Part shown: positions 1 to 9,100 of the stretch, piece after piece
Numbering within the stretch: the first letter of the stretch is position 1
Layout: every line of letters starts with the position of its first letter
Source of the DNA: CAYJAB01 sp964368305
Lineage (GTDB): Bacteria > Bacillota_I > Bacilli_A > Erysipelotrichales > Erysipelotrichaceae
Length of the DNA stretch: 64,000 nucleotides
NCBI GenBank assembly: GCA_964368305.1
Contig: CAYJAB010000005.1
Coordinates: forward strand, 8,765 to 72,764
Reading direction: 5' to 3'
Position numbers and translations under genes: made by a program
The notes under the pieces: model-generated
What the model was told of the DNA's origin: nothing
The model's database searches: none
What the model saw: the letters and a program-made list of their open reading frames with translations, nothing else

Positions 1-1133
1 CAAGCCATTTGAAATCCAAACATAAATATACCTGCAAGTGTAATTCTAAGTCCATACGAAGTTAAAGTAATCAATTCAAAATCACTATTATTAAAAATAC
101 GAACAAAGATCTCTGGGAAAAACATTACAACCAATGACATAAATGTTGCAAGGGAAACTGTAATCATTAATAAGTACTTAAACGCATCTCTTACACGTTG
201 AATATTTTTAGCACCATAATTGTAACTAATTAAAGATTGTGTTCCCATAGTAAACCCTTGAATCGGTAAAATAATAATCTGAATAACACTCAAAATAATT
301 GTCATAGATCCAACATATGTATCTCCACCATATAATTGAAGTTGACTATTTAAAGAAATTTGTACAAGCGCTTCTGTTGACTGCATAATAAATGGTGAGA
401 TCCCCAAAGCCATAGAAGCGATAATAATCTTTTTATCAAATACAAATTTTTTAAGATTCAATCGAATATTCGATTCTTTTGAAGATAAAAATTTAACAAC
501 CCAGATTGCTGAAATAGATTGAGCAATTACAGTAGCAAGCGCAGCTCCTTGTACCCCCATATCCAATACAAAAATAAAGATTGGGTCTAATATAATATTT
601 AAGATTGCACCAATTACAACTGTTTTCATTGCAACCATCGCTTTTCCTTGAGCACTAATAAAAGTATTTAATCCAACTGAAAATAAAACTGAAATTGTTC
701 CAAAAAGATAGATAGATAAATACTCTAACGCATAGATAATCGTATCCTCACTTGCACCAAACATATAAAGAATCGGTTCTTTATACACCATAAAGAGTAC
801 TCCTAAAACAACCGCAAGTACAGTTAATGTAGAAAAGGCATTATTTAAATACTCACTGGCTTTTTCTTTATCATTTTCCCCAAGCTTTATCGCCGCTAAA
901 GGTGCACCTCCACTTGCGATTAAAGCACCAAATGCTGTTATGATAATAATGATTGGAAATGTAACTCCAACCCCTGTTAAAGCAGCAGAACCAATTTCTT
1001 CCATATTCCCAATATAAATTCTATCTACCATGTTATAAAGCATATTTATTACTTGTGCTACAACCATAGGAATAGACAATGTAAAAATCAATTTTAATAT
1101 CGGCTCTTTGCCTAAATCAACTTGTTTATTCAT
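1..1133 (-). CDS. MATE family efflux transporter (3' end missing)
   Basis: The reading frame runs off the left edge, so only the N-terminal 377 or so residues are visible. It starts with MNKQVDLGKEPILKLIF, followed by the family-typical 'SIPMVVAQVINMLYNMVDRI' stretch, and continues with about ten hydrophobic segments separated by short loops, as expected for multidrug and toxic compound extrusion (MATE) proteins, which export cationic drugs or metabolites in exchange for Na+ or H+. The start at 1133 is supported by a GGAGGAG ribosome site just upstream. Family usual length is about 450 residues, so roughly 75-80 residues are missing. Substrate cannot be told from sequence. Confidence 0.9.
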   Translation of the reverse strand, partial: MNKQVDLGKEPILKLIFTLSIPMVVAQVINMLYNMVDRIYIGNMEEIGSAALTGVGVTFPIIIIITAFGALIASGGAPLAAIKLGENDKEKASEYLNNAFSTLTVLAVVLGVLFMVYKEPILYMFGASEDTIIYALEYLSIYLFGTISVLFSVGLNTFISAQGKAMVAMKTVVIGAILNIILDPIFIFVLDMGVQGAALATVIAQSISAIWVVKFLSSKESNIRLNLKKFVFDKKIIIASMALGISPFIMQSTEALVQISLNSQLQLYGGDTYVGSMTIILSVIQIIILPIQGFTMGTQSLISYNYGAKNIQRVRDAFKYLLMITVSLATFMSLVVMFFPEIFVRIFNNSDFELITLTSYGLRITLAGIFMFGFQMA

Positions 1134-1195
1134 AAAACTCCTCCAAAAACCAATATATAAACAATACTCCTATCTAATGTTTAAGTCAATATTAT

Positions 1196-1549
1196 CTATT
1201 CATATTCTGTATATTTTTTATTTTTTCCAACAACTTGTTCTATTGAATATTTTTCTCTATTCTTTTTCATTTTATTTATAAACGCTTCACTTAAATCAAT
1301 TTCATAAAGTGAAGAAAAACGAAGTAGAAAATATAAAACATCAGCCAATTCATCTTTGACATTTTCACTATGAATTTGATCTAAACATTCTTTTTCATTT
1401 TTAAATCTAAATAAATCTAATAGTTCATTTGACTCCGTACTCAATCCGATTGCTAAATCTTTAGGAGTATGAAATTGATCCCACTCCCTTTCTTTACAAA
1501 AATCATGAATTTCTTTTTGCATCATTTCAATTGTTAATTGTTTTTTCAT
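1196..1549 (-). CDS. MazG-like nucleotide pyrophosphohydrolase
   Basis: This 118-residue protein resembles the RS21-C6/dCTP-pyrophosphatase branch of the MazG superfamily, which hydrolyse non-canonical or excess (d)NTPs to the monophosphate. Visible family features are the helix with E-x-x-E ('STESNELLDLF') and a second helix with 'KDELADVLYFLL', together giving the acidic E-x-x-E...E-x-x-D Mg2+ site. A longer frame opens at 1609, but I chose the Met at 1549: it has a GAGGG ribosome site about 7 bases upstream, and the extension would be encoded by a perfect 34-base palindrome. It lies directly downstream of the MBL/GAF gene. Substrate is unknown. Confidence 0.75.
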   Translation of the reverse strand: MKKQLTIEMMQKEIHDFCKEREWDQFHTPKDLAIGLSTESNELLDLFRFKNEKECLDQIHSENVKDELADVLYFLLRFSSLYEIDLSEAFINKMKKNREKYSIEQVVGKNKKYTEYE

Positions 1550-1568
1550 TTTACCCTCATTTCCTTGG

Positions 1569-1602
1569 AAATAAAAACAATGAATATTCATTGTTTTTAT
1601 TT
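1569..1602. repeat. Perfect 34-bp AT-rich palindrome
   Basis: Both arms of 17 bases match perfectly with no loop (centre TGAATATTCA). It sits between the MBL/GAF stop at 1606 and the chosen start of the MazG-like gene at 1549. It could be a dyad operator or a cruciform/hairpin separating the two genes; there is no following U-run on the minus strand, so a classical terminator is less likely. Confidence 0.7.
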
Positions 1603-1605
1603 TGC

Positions 1606-2991
1606 TCATTTTTTATTATAATTTGGATCAAAATCGTTGTTATCAATGAAGATTTCATTATCCGCAAACATATTCATTGTTTTTTCTAATAATGTCTCCA
1701 CAAATCCAACTTCCTCTTTTGTAAATGATGTGCCATCTTTTTTATTTAAAATTTGAATACATCCAAATGTAAACCCATTTACACACATAGGAACACAAAT
1801 AATTGATTTTGTATCAAATCCTGTAACATTATCTATTGATTGCTGCCATTTTGCATCCCACTTACAATCTTTAACTAGTACACTTCTTTTATTGCTAATT
1901 ACAGAACCTGCAATTCCTTCATCTAATGAAATTCGAATATTTTCCATATTCACATGTCCTAGTGTTGTCTTTGGATAAATATAATTCACTATACCATCTT
2001 CCGTATAATTACATAACCAGAAAGTACCTGCTTCCCCTTTGATAGATTCAACCATTACCGCAAGTACAGCATCAATTGCATCTAAGAAAGAAATATTTTT
2101 TCTTTCATCAAAGTTTTGAAGTACACGATCCACAACCAATTTAAAGTGCATATCTTCTTCAGTTCCTCTTGAACCTTTATCAATATATCTAAATCCACTT
2201 TCATTTAATAAAACTAAATCCATTTCTTTAACAAATCTTGTTTGCTTAAACTTCTTCTTCGCAAGCAATTCTCTAAAACGCAATTGCTCATCTGTAGATC
2301 TAGGTTTATGATGCATAATAAGTAAATTTCCAATATTGTACTCGTTTGCTAACGCACACCCTGTTTCCCAATGCGAATGTCCCCAGCCAATAAACTCAGA
2401 ATATTCACTTGAAGTAAACATACCATCAAAGAATAATACTTCTGAACCTCTCAATTGCTCACGGTCAAATACTTCATTTGATTCATAATCAAATAAGAAT
2501 GATACTTTATGTTTTCCTCTTTTTACAATACCCATAATCGCTCCAGCACAGTGTCCTGTAGGATATGTTTCTAAAACTACCCCCCCTGGCAATTCTTGTG
2601 TTGTTTGACTTTGAATAATTTCATAACGATGTTCTGGTGTTGTAACTGGATAGAATGGAAGTTTCATGACTTCTTTTACAATATCTTTGCCACCTGTTAC
2701 TTCTAAATTGTAAATAAACTTAACTTTAACATCAGGTGGAAAAACACTCCAATCCAATAATCCTAAAATATGATCATAATGTGCATGTGTCAACATAACG
2801 TAGATTTCTGTACATTCTCTTAAAATTTCTTTTGAATTATAAAGTCCTGTACCACAATCAATGATAAGTGCACTTGTATTCCATCTTACGATATAACACG
2901 TAGTTGCACCACCAAACTCTACAAATTGTTCTCCGCTTACCGGCAATGACCCTCTAACACCTAAAATATGAATTTTTAATCCGTTATCCAT
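1606..2991 (-). CDS. MBL-fold metallohydrolase with C-terminal GAF domain (possible cyclic-nucleotide phosphodiesterase)
   Basis: Residues 1-270 form a metallo-beta-lactamase domain: the N-terminal 'LGVRGSLPVSG' and 'FGGATTCY' motifs typical of the PhnP/COG1235-like branch, the metal-binding H69-A-H71-x-D73-H74 signature, a downstream 'TGHCAG' His and 'FDYES' Asp, and a terminal 'MHHKP' His. Residues about 285-440 form a GAF domain with 'EAGTFWL', 'EGIAGSV', 'VCVP'-like core and an 'NKKDGTSFTKEE' segment resembling the NKFDE motif of cyclic-nucleotide-binding GAF domains. Such MBL proteins hydrolyse phosphodiester or similar bonds. Its neighbour is a class III adenylate cyclase, so a GAF-regulated cAMP phosphodiesterase role is plausible but inferred. 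Start has a GTGAGGT ribosome site. Confidence 0.75.
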   Translation of the reverse strand: MDNGLKIHILGVRGSLPVSGEQFVEFGGATTCYIVRWNTSALIIDCGTGLYNSKEILRECTEIYVMLTHAHYDHILGLLDWSVFPPDVKVKFIYNLEVTGGKDIVKEVMKLPFYPVTTPEHRYEIIQSQTTQELPGGVVLETYPTGHCAGAIMGIVKRGKHKVSFLFDYESNEVFDREQLRGSEVLFFDGMFTSSEYSEFIGWGHSHWETGCALANEYNIGNLLIMHHKPRSTDEQLRFRELLAKKKFKQTRFVKEMDLVLLNESGFRYIDKGSRGTEEDMHFKLVVDRVLQNFDERKNISFLDAIDAVLAVMVESIKGEAGTFWLCNYTEDGIVNYIYPKTTLGHVNMENIRISLDEGIAGSVISNKRSVLVKDCKWDAKWQQSIDNVTGFDTKSIICVPMCVNGFTFGCIQILNKKDGTSFTKEEVGFVETLLEKTMNMFADNEIFIDNNDFDPNYNKK

Positions 2992-3058
2992 ACTATTTAC
3001 CTCACTTTTTTATTTTATCATTCAATTAACTTCTGAATGAACCCCACTATTTATAAAT

Positions 3059-3427
3059 CTACTTTGACGTTTCTTCAATCATATTTCCCGCTTCAACTAC
3101 TATTTTAACACGTGAATTTTTACTTTCAGAAACACCTTCTATTTTCAAAATTGTATTTTCATCTACAAACACAATTTTTTTATCATCGATAATCAACCTT
3201 AATGTTGAATTGGATGATACAACAATTTTATCACCTTTTAGTATTCTCATTTCTTCAAACGCATGAATATGTCCCACACTTGGTCTTTCAATAATTGCTT
3301 CTCCATTTAGTTGTAATATTTCAATTCTTGTAAATGAATTGCTCTGTGTATTTGTGTATATAAATATCCCAACACAAACAACCACAACGACAAGCAACAT
3401 ATTCATAACATGATAATTATTTTTCAT
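3059..3427 (-). CDS. Membrane-anchored FecR-domain protein
   Basis: A 122-residue protein with a short cytoplasmic tail, one hydrophobic helix (about residues 8-25: MNMLLVVVVVCVGIFIY) and an extracytoplasmic FecR-like beta domain ('LKGDKIVVSSNSTLRLIIDD' followed by 'FVDENTILKI'). In other bacteria isolated FecR domains of this kind accompany CHASE2 proteins, and here the gene ends 3 bases before... that is, lies immediately downstream of the CHASE2 adenylate cyclase (12 bases between stop and this start). It is shorter than classical FecR sigma-regulators and lacks their anti-sigma domain. I chose the ATG at 3427 over the GTG at 3436 because a GGGGTGG ribosome site precedes it. A role as an accessory sensor for the cyclase is inferred. 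Confidence 0.65.
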   Translation of the reverse strand: MKNNYHVMNMLLVVVVVCVGIFIYTNTQSNSFTRIEILQLNGEAIIERPSVGHIHAFEEMRILKGDKIVVSSNSTLRLIIDDKKIVFVDENTILKIEGVSESKNSRVKIVVEAGNMIEETSK

Positions 3428-3439
3428 AACCACCACCCC

Positions 3440-5230
3440 TTACTTCAATGAAATTACTTCATATACACCTACAGTTTTACTCTTACCTTTAACTTTAATT
3501 GTACCTAAAGACTCACACTCTACGCGATCTTGAATACGATACATTAATTCTTCTGTAATAAGAATCTGATCTGTGATAGCATTTGTTTGAAGACGGGCTG
3601 CAACATTTACAACATCTCCTACAGCAGTATAATCAGCACGGCTTTTCGTTCCAATATTTCCCACGATGGCATCGCCCCAACTAATTCCAATAGAGACTTT
3701 AACTTCAACCCCATATTTTTCCATTGCATATTTACTTATACCTTCTAATTTTTTACGTATAGAAATCGCACTGCAAATTGCACGGTACTCATAATCCTCT
3801 AAGTCAAAAGGAGAATTAAAAACTGCCATCATTGCATCTCCAATAAACTTATCTACAGTCCCACGATAAGAGAATACAACCCCTGTGGAAACTTCAAAAT
3901 ATCGATTCAATACATCTACAACTTGCTCTGGGTTTAACTTTTCTGTCATCGTTGTAAATCCACATATATCTACAAATAATACACATATTTCTTTTAGTGC
4001 ACCTTTATCCATTGCATCTAAATCATTTTCAGTATCAATTCCAGAAATAATTTTTTCTACAACTTGTGGAGCTACATAACGTTTAAACATCTTGATTGTT
4101 TTTGTTCTACTATTTTTTTCTACAATGTACTGTCGAAGCACAGTCCCTAAATACATACAGGATGTAGCAACTATAAATAATACAACTGGAACATTAATAT
4201 TTAAATCATGTAGGAATAAACAAACCAATAAATATAGAAAATTTAAAATTGTAATTGTATAAAACCCTGCAATTAATTCATAATAGTGTATCCATATACC
4301 AAGTAAAATAATCGTATAAAATAAAATAATCCCATATTCAAATTCATCTACTTCACGAGTTGTTGTATTATTAACAATTGACTCTGCAATATTTGCATGT
4401 ATCTCAACACCATACATTAACTGAGATGAATTATTCGGCACTTGATATGCATCTTGAAGAGATGTGGCATGTGCACCAATTAAAACAATTGAATTGTGAA
4501 ATATTTTTGGATCCACTTTCCCTGTCATAACATCTACAAATGATACTTCCTCATATTCGTGATTTTGCGAAACATATGTAAAATTGAATATATTATTCTC
4601 ATCTACAATTGGATCTATAAGTTCAACCCCATTTAACTCCGCAAGATTTTCCGCAATAATCATAGAGAAACTCTTATATGTTTGATCTATATAATAAACT
4701 TCACTTATTCCTCTTCTAACTTTTCCATCTTGATCTATAATTGTATTAGAAAAACCAATGTCCGCTTTTCCAATAAAATCAGAGTATGGTTGTTCAATTT
4801 CTTCAATTCCCATTTCATCGACACCAATCGCAACACCATTTTCGATTACTAAAACATCTTCAAATACAATTTCATTTGCAATAGCTACATTTCCATGTTG
4901 ATCACAAAGGCTTGCGAATAGTAAATCACTTTCCATTCGTATATAATTATCAAAATAAATATCAAATCCTATAAAATATGGATCAACATCCGTTGTAATT
5001 CTTTTCATTAAATTTGCATAAATTTGACGATCCCAGTCAGCAAATCTACCATATGCATCTAATGTTTTTTCATCAATTTTAATTATCTTTATATCTGGAC
5101 TTGGATTATTTGTATCTTGGTATAAATAATCCATTGCAGGTCGTTCAAACACCTCAAAAAAATCAATTCTATGTGCAAATACGCATAGAAAGGCAAATGA
5201 TATTAATATCAATATTTCTGTTTTTTTCAT
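3440..5230 (-). CDS. CHASE2-domain class III adenylate cyclase
   Basis: Order of domains: N-terminal membrane helix (residues 5-20), extracytoplasmic CHASE2 sensor (about 30-285; 'IKIIKIDEKTLDAYG', 'PYFIGFDIYFD', 'VLIGAHATSLQDAY'), three C-terminal membrane helices (about 295-365), then a cytoplasmic cyclase domain (about 410-590). The cyclase has both metal Asp residues ('LFVDICGFT' and 'FIGDAMMAVF'), the substrate Lys in 'VDKFIGD', and the transition-state Asn and Arg in 'VVNVAARL'. The position that is Asp in mammalian cyclases is Thr ('ADYTAVGD'), the class IIIb pattern. It should convert ATP to cAMP in response to an external signal. It is followed by a FecR protein and an MBL/GAF protein, likely one signalling operon. 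Confidence 0.9.
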   Translation of the reverse strand: MKKTEILILISFAFLCVFAHRIDFFEVFERPAMDYLYQDTNNPSPDIKIIKIDEKTLDAYGRFADWDRQIYANLMKRITTDVDPYFIGFDIYFDNYIRMESDLLFASLCDQHGNVAIANEIVFEDVLVIENGVAIGVDEMGIEEIEQPYSDFIGKADIGFSNTIIDQDGKVRRGISEVYYIDQTYKSFSMIIAENLAELNGVELIDPIVDENNIFNFTYVSQNHEYEEVSFVDVMTGKVDPKIFHNSIVLIGAHATSLQDAYQVPNNSSQLMYGVEIHANIAESIVNNTTTREVDEFEYGIILFYTIILLGIWIHYYELIAGFYTITILNFLYLLVCLFLHDLNINVPVVLFIVATSCMYLGTVLRQYIVEKNSRTKTIKMFKRYVAPQVVEKIISGIDTENDLDAMDKGALKEICVLFVDICGFTTMTEKLNPEQVVDVLNRYFEVSTGVVFSYRGTVDKFIGDAMMAVFNSPFDLEDYEYRAICSAISIRKKLEGISKYAMEKYGVEVKVSIGISWGDAIVGNIGTKSRADYTAVGDVVNVAARLQTNAITDQILITEELMYRIQDRVECESLGTIKVKGKSKTVGVYEVISLK

Positions 5231-5311
5231 CTTTAAATCACCCCAAATTTAATAATGCGTACTTCCAGTCTAAAATTTTATAACTTTATTGTTATAATTA
5301 TAACATACAAA

Positions 5312-5340
5312 TAAAATAATGGTACTACACCATTATTTTA
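5312..5340 (-). terminator. AT-rich hairpin after the GAF gene
   Basis: Perfect 12-bp stem (TAAAATAATGGT) with a 5-base loop, followed on the minus strand by ATTTG. It lies just after the stop of the GAF gene at 5347 and before the cyclase, so it probably ends or attenuates that transcript. Confidence 0.55.
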
Positions 5341-5346
5341 TTTCTC

Positions 5347-6078
5347 TTATCTTTTATGTCTTTTTTTACTAAATACTCTATATATTGCAAGCATATGCGT
5401 TAAAACGATTTTTTGGTCTACAATGCTTAATAGTGAAAATGCTTTTACTGATCTTAATTTAGATTCCATATCTACTTCACGATCACTAATAACGATTTCT
5501 GAAAAAGAAACTTCAGCAGCCCCTTTTGGTTTTGTTGTATCTCTTTCTACAAGTCCCAATTCCATGAATTTATTTTGCGAAAACTTCGCCAAAACTTCTA
5601 CAAAAACTAAATCTTTAGCATCAAAAAAACCATCATCTGTTTTATTGATAATTTGGATACATCCAAATGCTTCCCCCTCATTTCTAAGTGGAACCACGAT
5701 CATTGATTTAGTAACAAATCCAGTTTTTTCATCTGTTTTAAAACTAAAATGTGGGTTATTCATACAATCTTCTACAATAATAGAAGATGAATTTTGAATA
5801 ACTTTTCCTGCTATACCTTCTCCTAAACCTAAAGAGAAGTCTCCTATATCCTTACCGCCATATACGGCAAAAGGTCTAATTCTTCCATCTTTACTTTTTT
5901 CATAAAACCAAAGCGTTCCAGCCTCCGCTTTTGCTGAATGTACAACGATATCAAGCAATGTTGAAAACGCTGATTTTAAGTCTTTAGATGATTTTAATGA
6001 TGTTTCAATTTGCTTAATTGTTCTTGTATAAAGAACATCTTTCATAACATCTAACATAGAATTTGATTCATAAATCAT
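5347..6078 (-). CDS. GAF-domain protein, putative cyclic-nucleotide or small-ligand sensor
   Basis: A 243-residue soluble protein. Residues about 25-175 form a GAF domain closely similar to that of the MBL/GAF protein at 1606-2991: 'AKAEAGTLWFY', 'GEGIAGKVIQ', 'FVTKSMIVVPL', 'FGCIQIINKTDDGFFDAKD'. The last segment has the N-K...F-x3-D layout of the NKFDE motif seen in cyclic-nucleotide-binding GAF domains. The C-terminal 65 residues (polar, then 'SLLSIVDQKIVLTHMLAIYRVF') match no domain I know and end in a basic tail. It lies between the giant-protein gene and the cyclase, so it may read cAMP and act on the ATPase complex; that is inference. Start has a GGGGG-type ribosome site. Confidence 0.75.
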   Translation of the reverse strand: MIYESNSMLDVMKDVLYTRTIKQIETSLKSSKDLKSAFSTLLDIVVHSAKAEAGTLWFYEKSKDGRIRPFAVYGGKDIGDFSLGLGEGIAGKVIQNSSSIIVEDCMNNPHFSFKTDEKTGFVTKSMIVVPLRNEGEAFGCIQIINKTDDGFFDAKDLVFVEVLAKFSQNKFMELGLVERDTTKPKGAAEVSFSEIVISDREVDMESKLRSVKAFSLLSIVDQKIVLTHMLAIYRVFSKKRHKR

Positions 6079-6127
6079 GGTTATACCCCCTTATACTTAC
6101 AATGTATAATATAAATATTTTTATGAG

Positions 6128-6149
6128 TAGGGCATCTTACGATGCCCTA
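6128..6149. terminator. GC-rich hairpin downstream of the 3,555-residue gene
   Basis: A 9-bp stem TAGGGCATC with loop TTAC lies 6 bases beyond the giant gene's stop. On the minus strand the 3' flank (CTCATAAAAATATTT) is only moderately U-rich, so termination may be partial and allow read-through into the GAF gene. Confidence 0.5.
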
Positions 6150-6154
6150 TGCTT

Positions 6155-9100
6155 TTATTTTGTTTTTCTTAGTTTTAAATACATCATTGCAAAGATTGCA
6201 ACTGCTACAAAACCAAGACTTGCTAAAATTACAATTCCATTTTGATCTTGAGAATTGAATACAGCAGTGAAAATATTTCCAATACTAAATGGATCTTTTT
6301 CTTCAGTATTTACATCAGAATCCTCATATAGTACAACATCTTCATTACTTTCAATATACTCTTTTCTTTCAAGTGCATCTTCTGTTTTTGCAATTTCATA
6401 CTTACCTGTATATGGATTCATCACAATTGTGAAATCACTTAATATAGGTTTAACATCTGATTCTACTTTTTCAAGTGAAACTGATGTAGTAGATTCACCC
6501 TCTGTTGAATCTTCTGATTGAGTTTTTGTCTCTTTATATACAAGTTTATTATCAACATAAACCCCTTCATTTTCAACATAGACTACATCTCCATTTACTT
6601 CTAATGCATTTCCATTTGCATACAGTCCATTTTCTGTACTATAACTTGCTGAATCTGGAAGCGAAGCAAGCACCTCATTTGTACCTGTTGAATCACCATT
6701 TAATGCTAAACTATTAGAATTAACAAGTAGACTACCTGCATTTTCAACAGAAATACCATTTTCATCATAGTACTCATTTAATGCTTCAAGACTATTTACA
6801 TAACTTGTGTCAGAAATAATTTTTGACCCAAACAATGGATTCATCAACCCACCTAAGAAATCCATAGCAAATGTAGTGATATCAGGTTGTGGAGTTGAAT
6901 CATATAGTACAATACCATCCGCATAGTTCCATACAGCGACAGATCCATCATCGTATCTTGCTACCATAATTGGATACGGGAAGTTAAAGTTGTTTGAAGT
7001 GTGATTAATACCTGTTAATCTAAATTTCCCAACCGTTAAGTTAGAGAAGTAATTAGTGAACTGTTTTGTATCTTGATCCATTAATGCAAAGTATCTTTCA
7101 TCGCCATATTCAGATAATAAATATGTTCCATACTCAGCATTTTGAGATGTAAAGACAGGATAATCATTTCCATATAGTTGAAGTAAACGATAATTCACAA
7201 CCAATCTTTCACTTTCACCAAGTTCTATATAATCAGAAACATAATAATATGTTCTTAATCCTGAAATATATTCAAATAATGGACGACTTTCAGCAGCGAT
7301 TTCCTTAGGAGCTAACAACGTTGCTGAATCTTTTGGTACTACTGTTCCTGCATCTAATGTATAAACAATACCATCTTCACAAACTACATCTCCTTGCCAC
7401 ATGTGAAGTGGTTTAGATAAGTTTGACCCGTTATATTGAACAATCTGTGGCACTACTGTAGCAAGTCCACCAAATTTCAATAATCCATCTTGTTCAAAAT
7501 AGTATGTAACATTATTTGTCATAACAGTGAACGCTAAATCTTTTGTTGTATAAGTTATCCCTTCAACTTCAATTGAAGATGTCGGTTTAAAGTCATAGCC
7601 ATATGTAATTACATAATAATCACCAATTTTATATGACTCATCTAAAATATGTTCTGCTCCATCAATTGTAATAGTGTTATGTATTGTTTCAATATTTACA
7701 CTATCTACACCTGATGTATAAACGACTGTTTCTTTATTACGTGCTCCATCTTGTGGAAGAAGGATTCCGACATTTTTGCCGTTATATACATTTGATCCCG
7801 CATGAATAACACCATCATTATTTGTGATAAATGGCATATATGCATTTCCACTTACAGATAAATTCGCTGTAGAAATATCATCAAACTTATGCGCAGTATA
7901 GAATGAAGGATCACTAAATTCACTTGCACCTACAAATGTACCTACTGTTAAATCTGCAGAATCTACTACATCATTAACGTCTCTACCATTAATCAATAAT
8001 GAATCTAATATCGATACATTTCCTGATGTAATACCTGAAATATTTTGAGTATTCATAATTAGATTGAAGTTTTCATCTGATTCAAGATCAGCTGCAATGA
8101 TAATACCATCGATATTATTCGTTTCAAGAATAACATCATTTCCACTTGTACCAATCACACCTGCTGCTTTTGTATCAGCGGATACAGTTCCTCTAATATA
8201 AATTCCTTTTAAAGTTTGATACGCTGCATCATCAACCTCTTTACGCACATTTCCAATTACACCACCCGCATTACTGTTTAATGCGATAACATTTGCACCA
8301 ATTGCAGCATCTGTAATCGTATATCTTGTTGTTACTCCGACAATACCACCCGCATTTTCATTTGTAGCGGTAATTGTTACATCTTCCGCGATATAAATGT
8401 TTCCAACTAAAACACGAGATGACTCATTTTCTGCATGCGTAGACCCAATTACACCACCTGCATTGTTATCTGCAGAAACTCTTGTATCACGCACCATAAT
8501 ATCTCTTTGATAGTAATTACCTGTCAAGTGTCCAATAACGCCTGCTGCACCCATCAAATCTGTAGGCATGCTTTCTGAATCTGTATATTGCACAATGTCT
8601 GTATTTTCAATTGTTACCCCAATATAATTTGTTGAAAGAGAGTAACCTGTAATTCCACCTACCGCATTTTCTCCAAATATATTTGAATTTGTAACTTTTA
8701 AATTAGATATCGTATCATTATAATAGTCAGTACCTGCAATACCACCTGCATAAGGTCGCACAGTTGCATGTGCAGCAATTGAAGTTACTTTCACATTATC
8801 TGCGCTAATATTACTAGAATTTCCAGCGATGTTATAAAGTCTACCAAATAGTCCGCCTGCAGAAGGATTGATTGCTACTGTTTTGCTATCCGCTGTGACA
8901 TCTGCATTTTTTATAGAAACATTACTCATACCATTAATATTTAGAGCATTTCCGATAAATCCGCCTGCATAATATTTACCTTTTACAGTAATATTTTCAA
9001 GTGTTGCATTTTCACTTGGTGTATATTCTTCTGGATAAACACCATTTACATACCCAATTAATCCACCAACATTGTAACTATCTTTAGCTTCGATTGTAAT

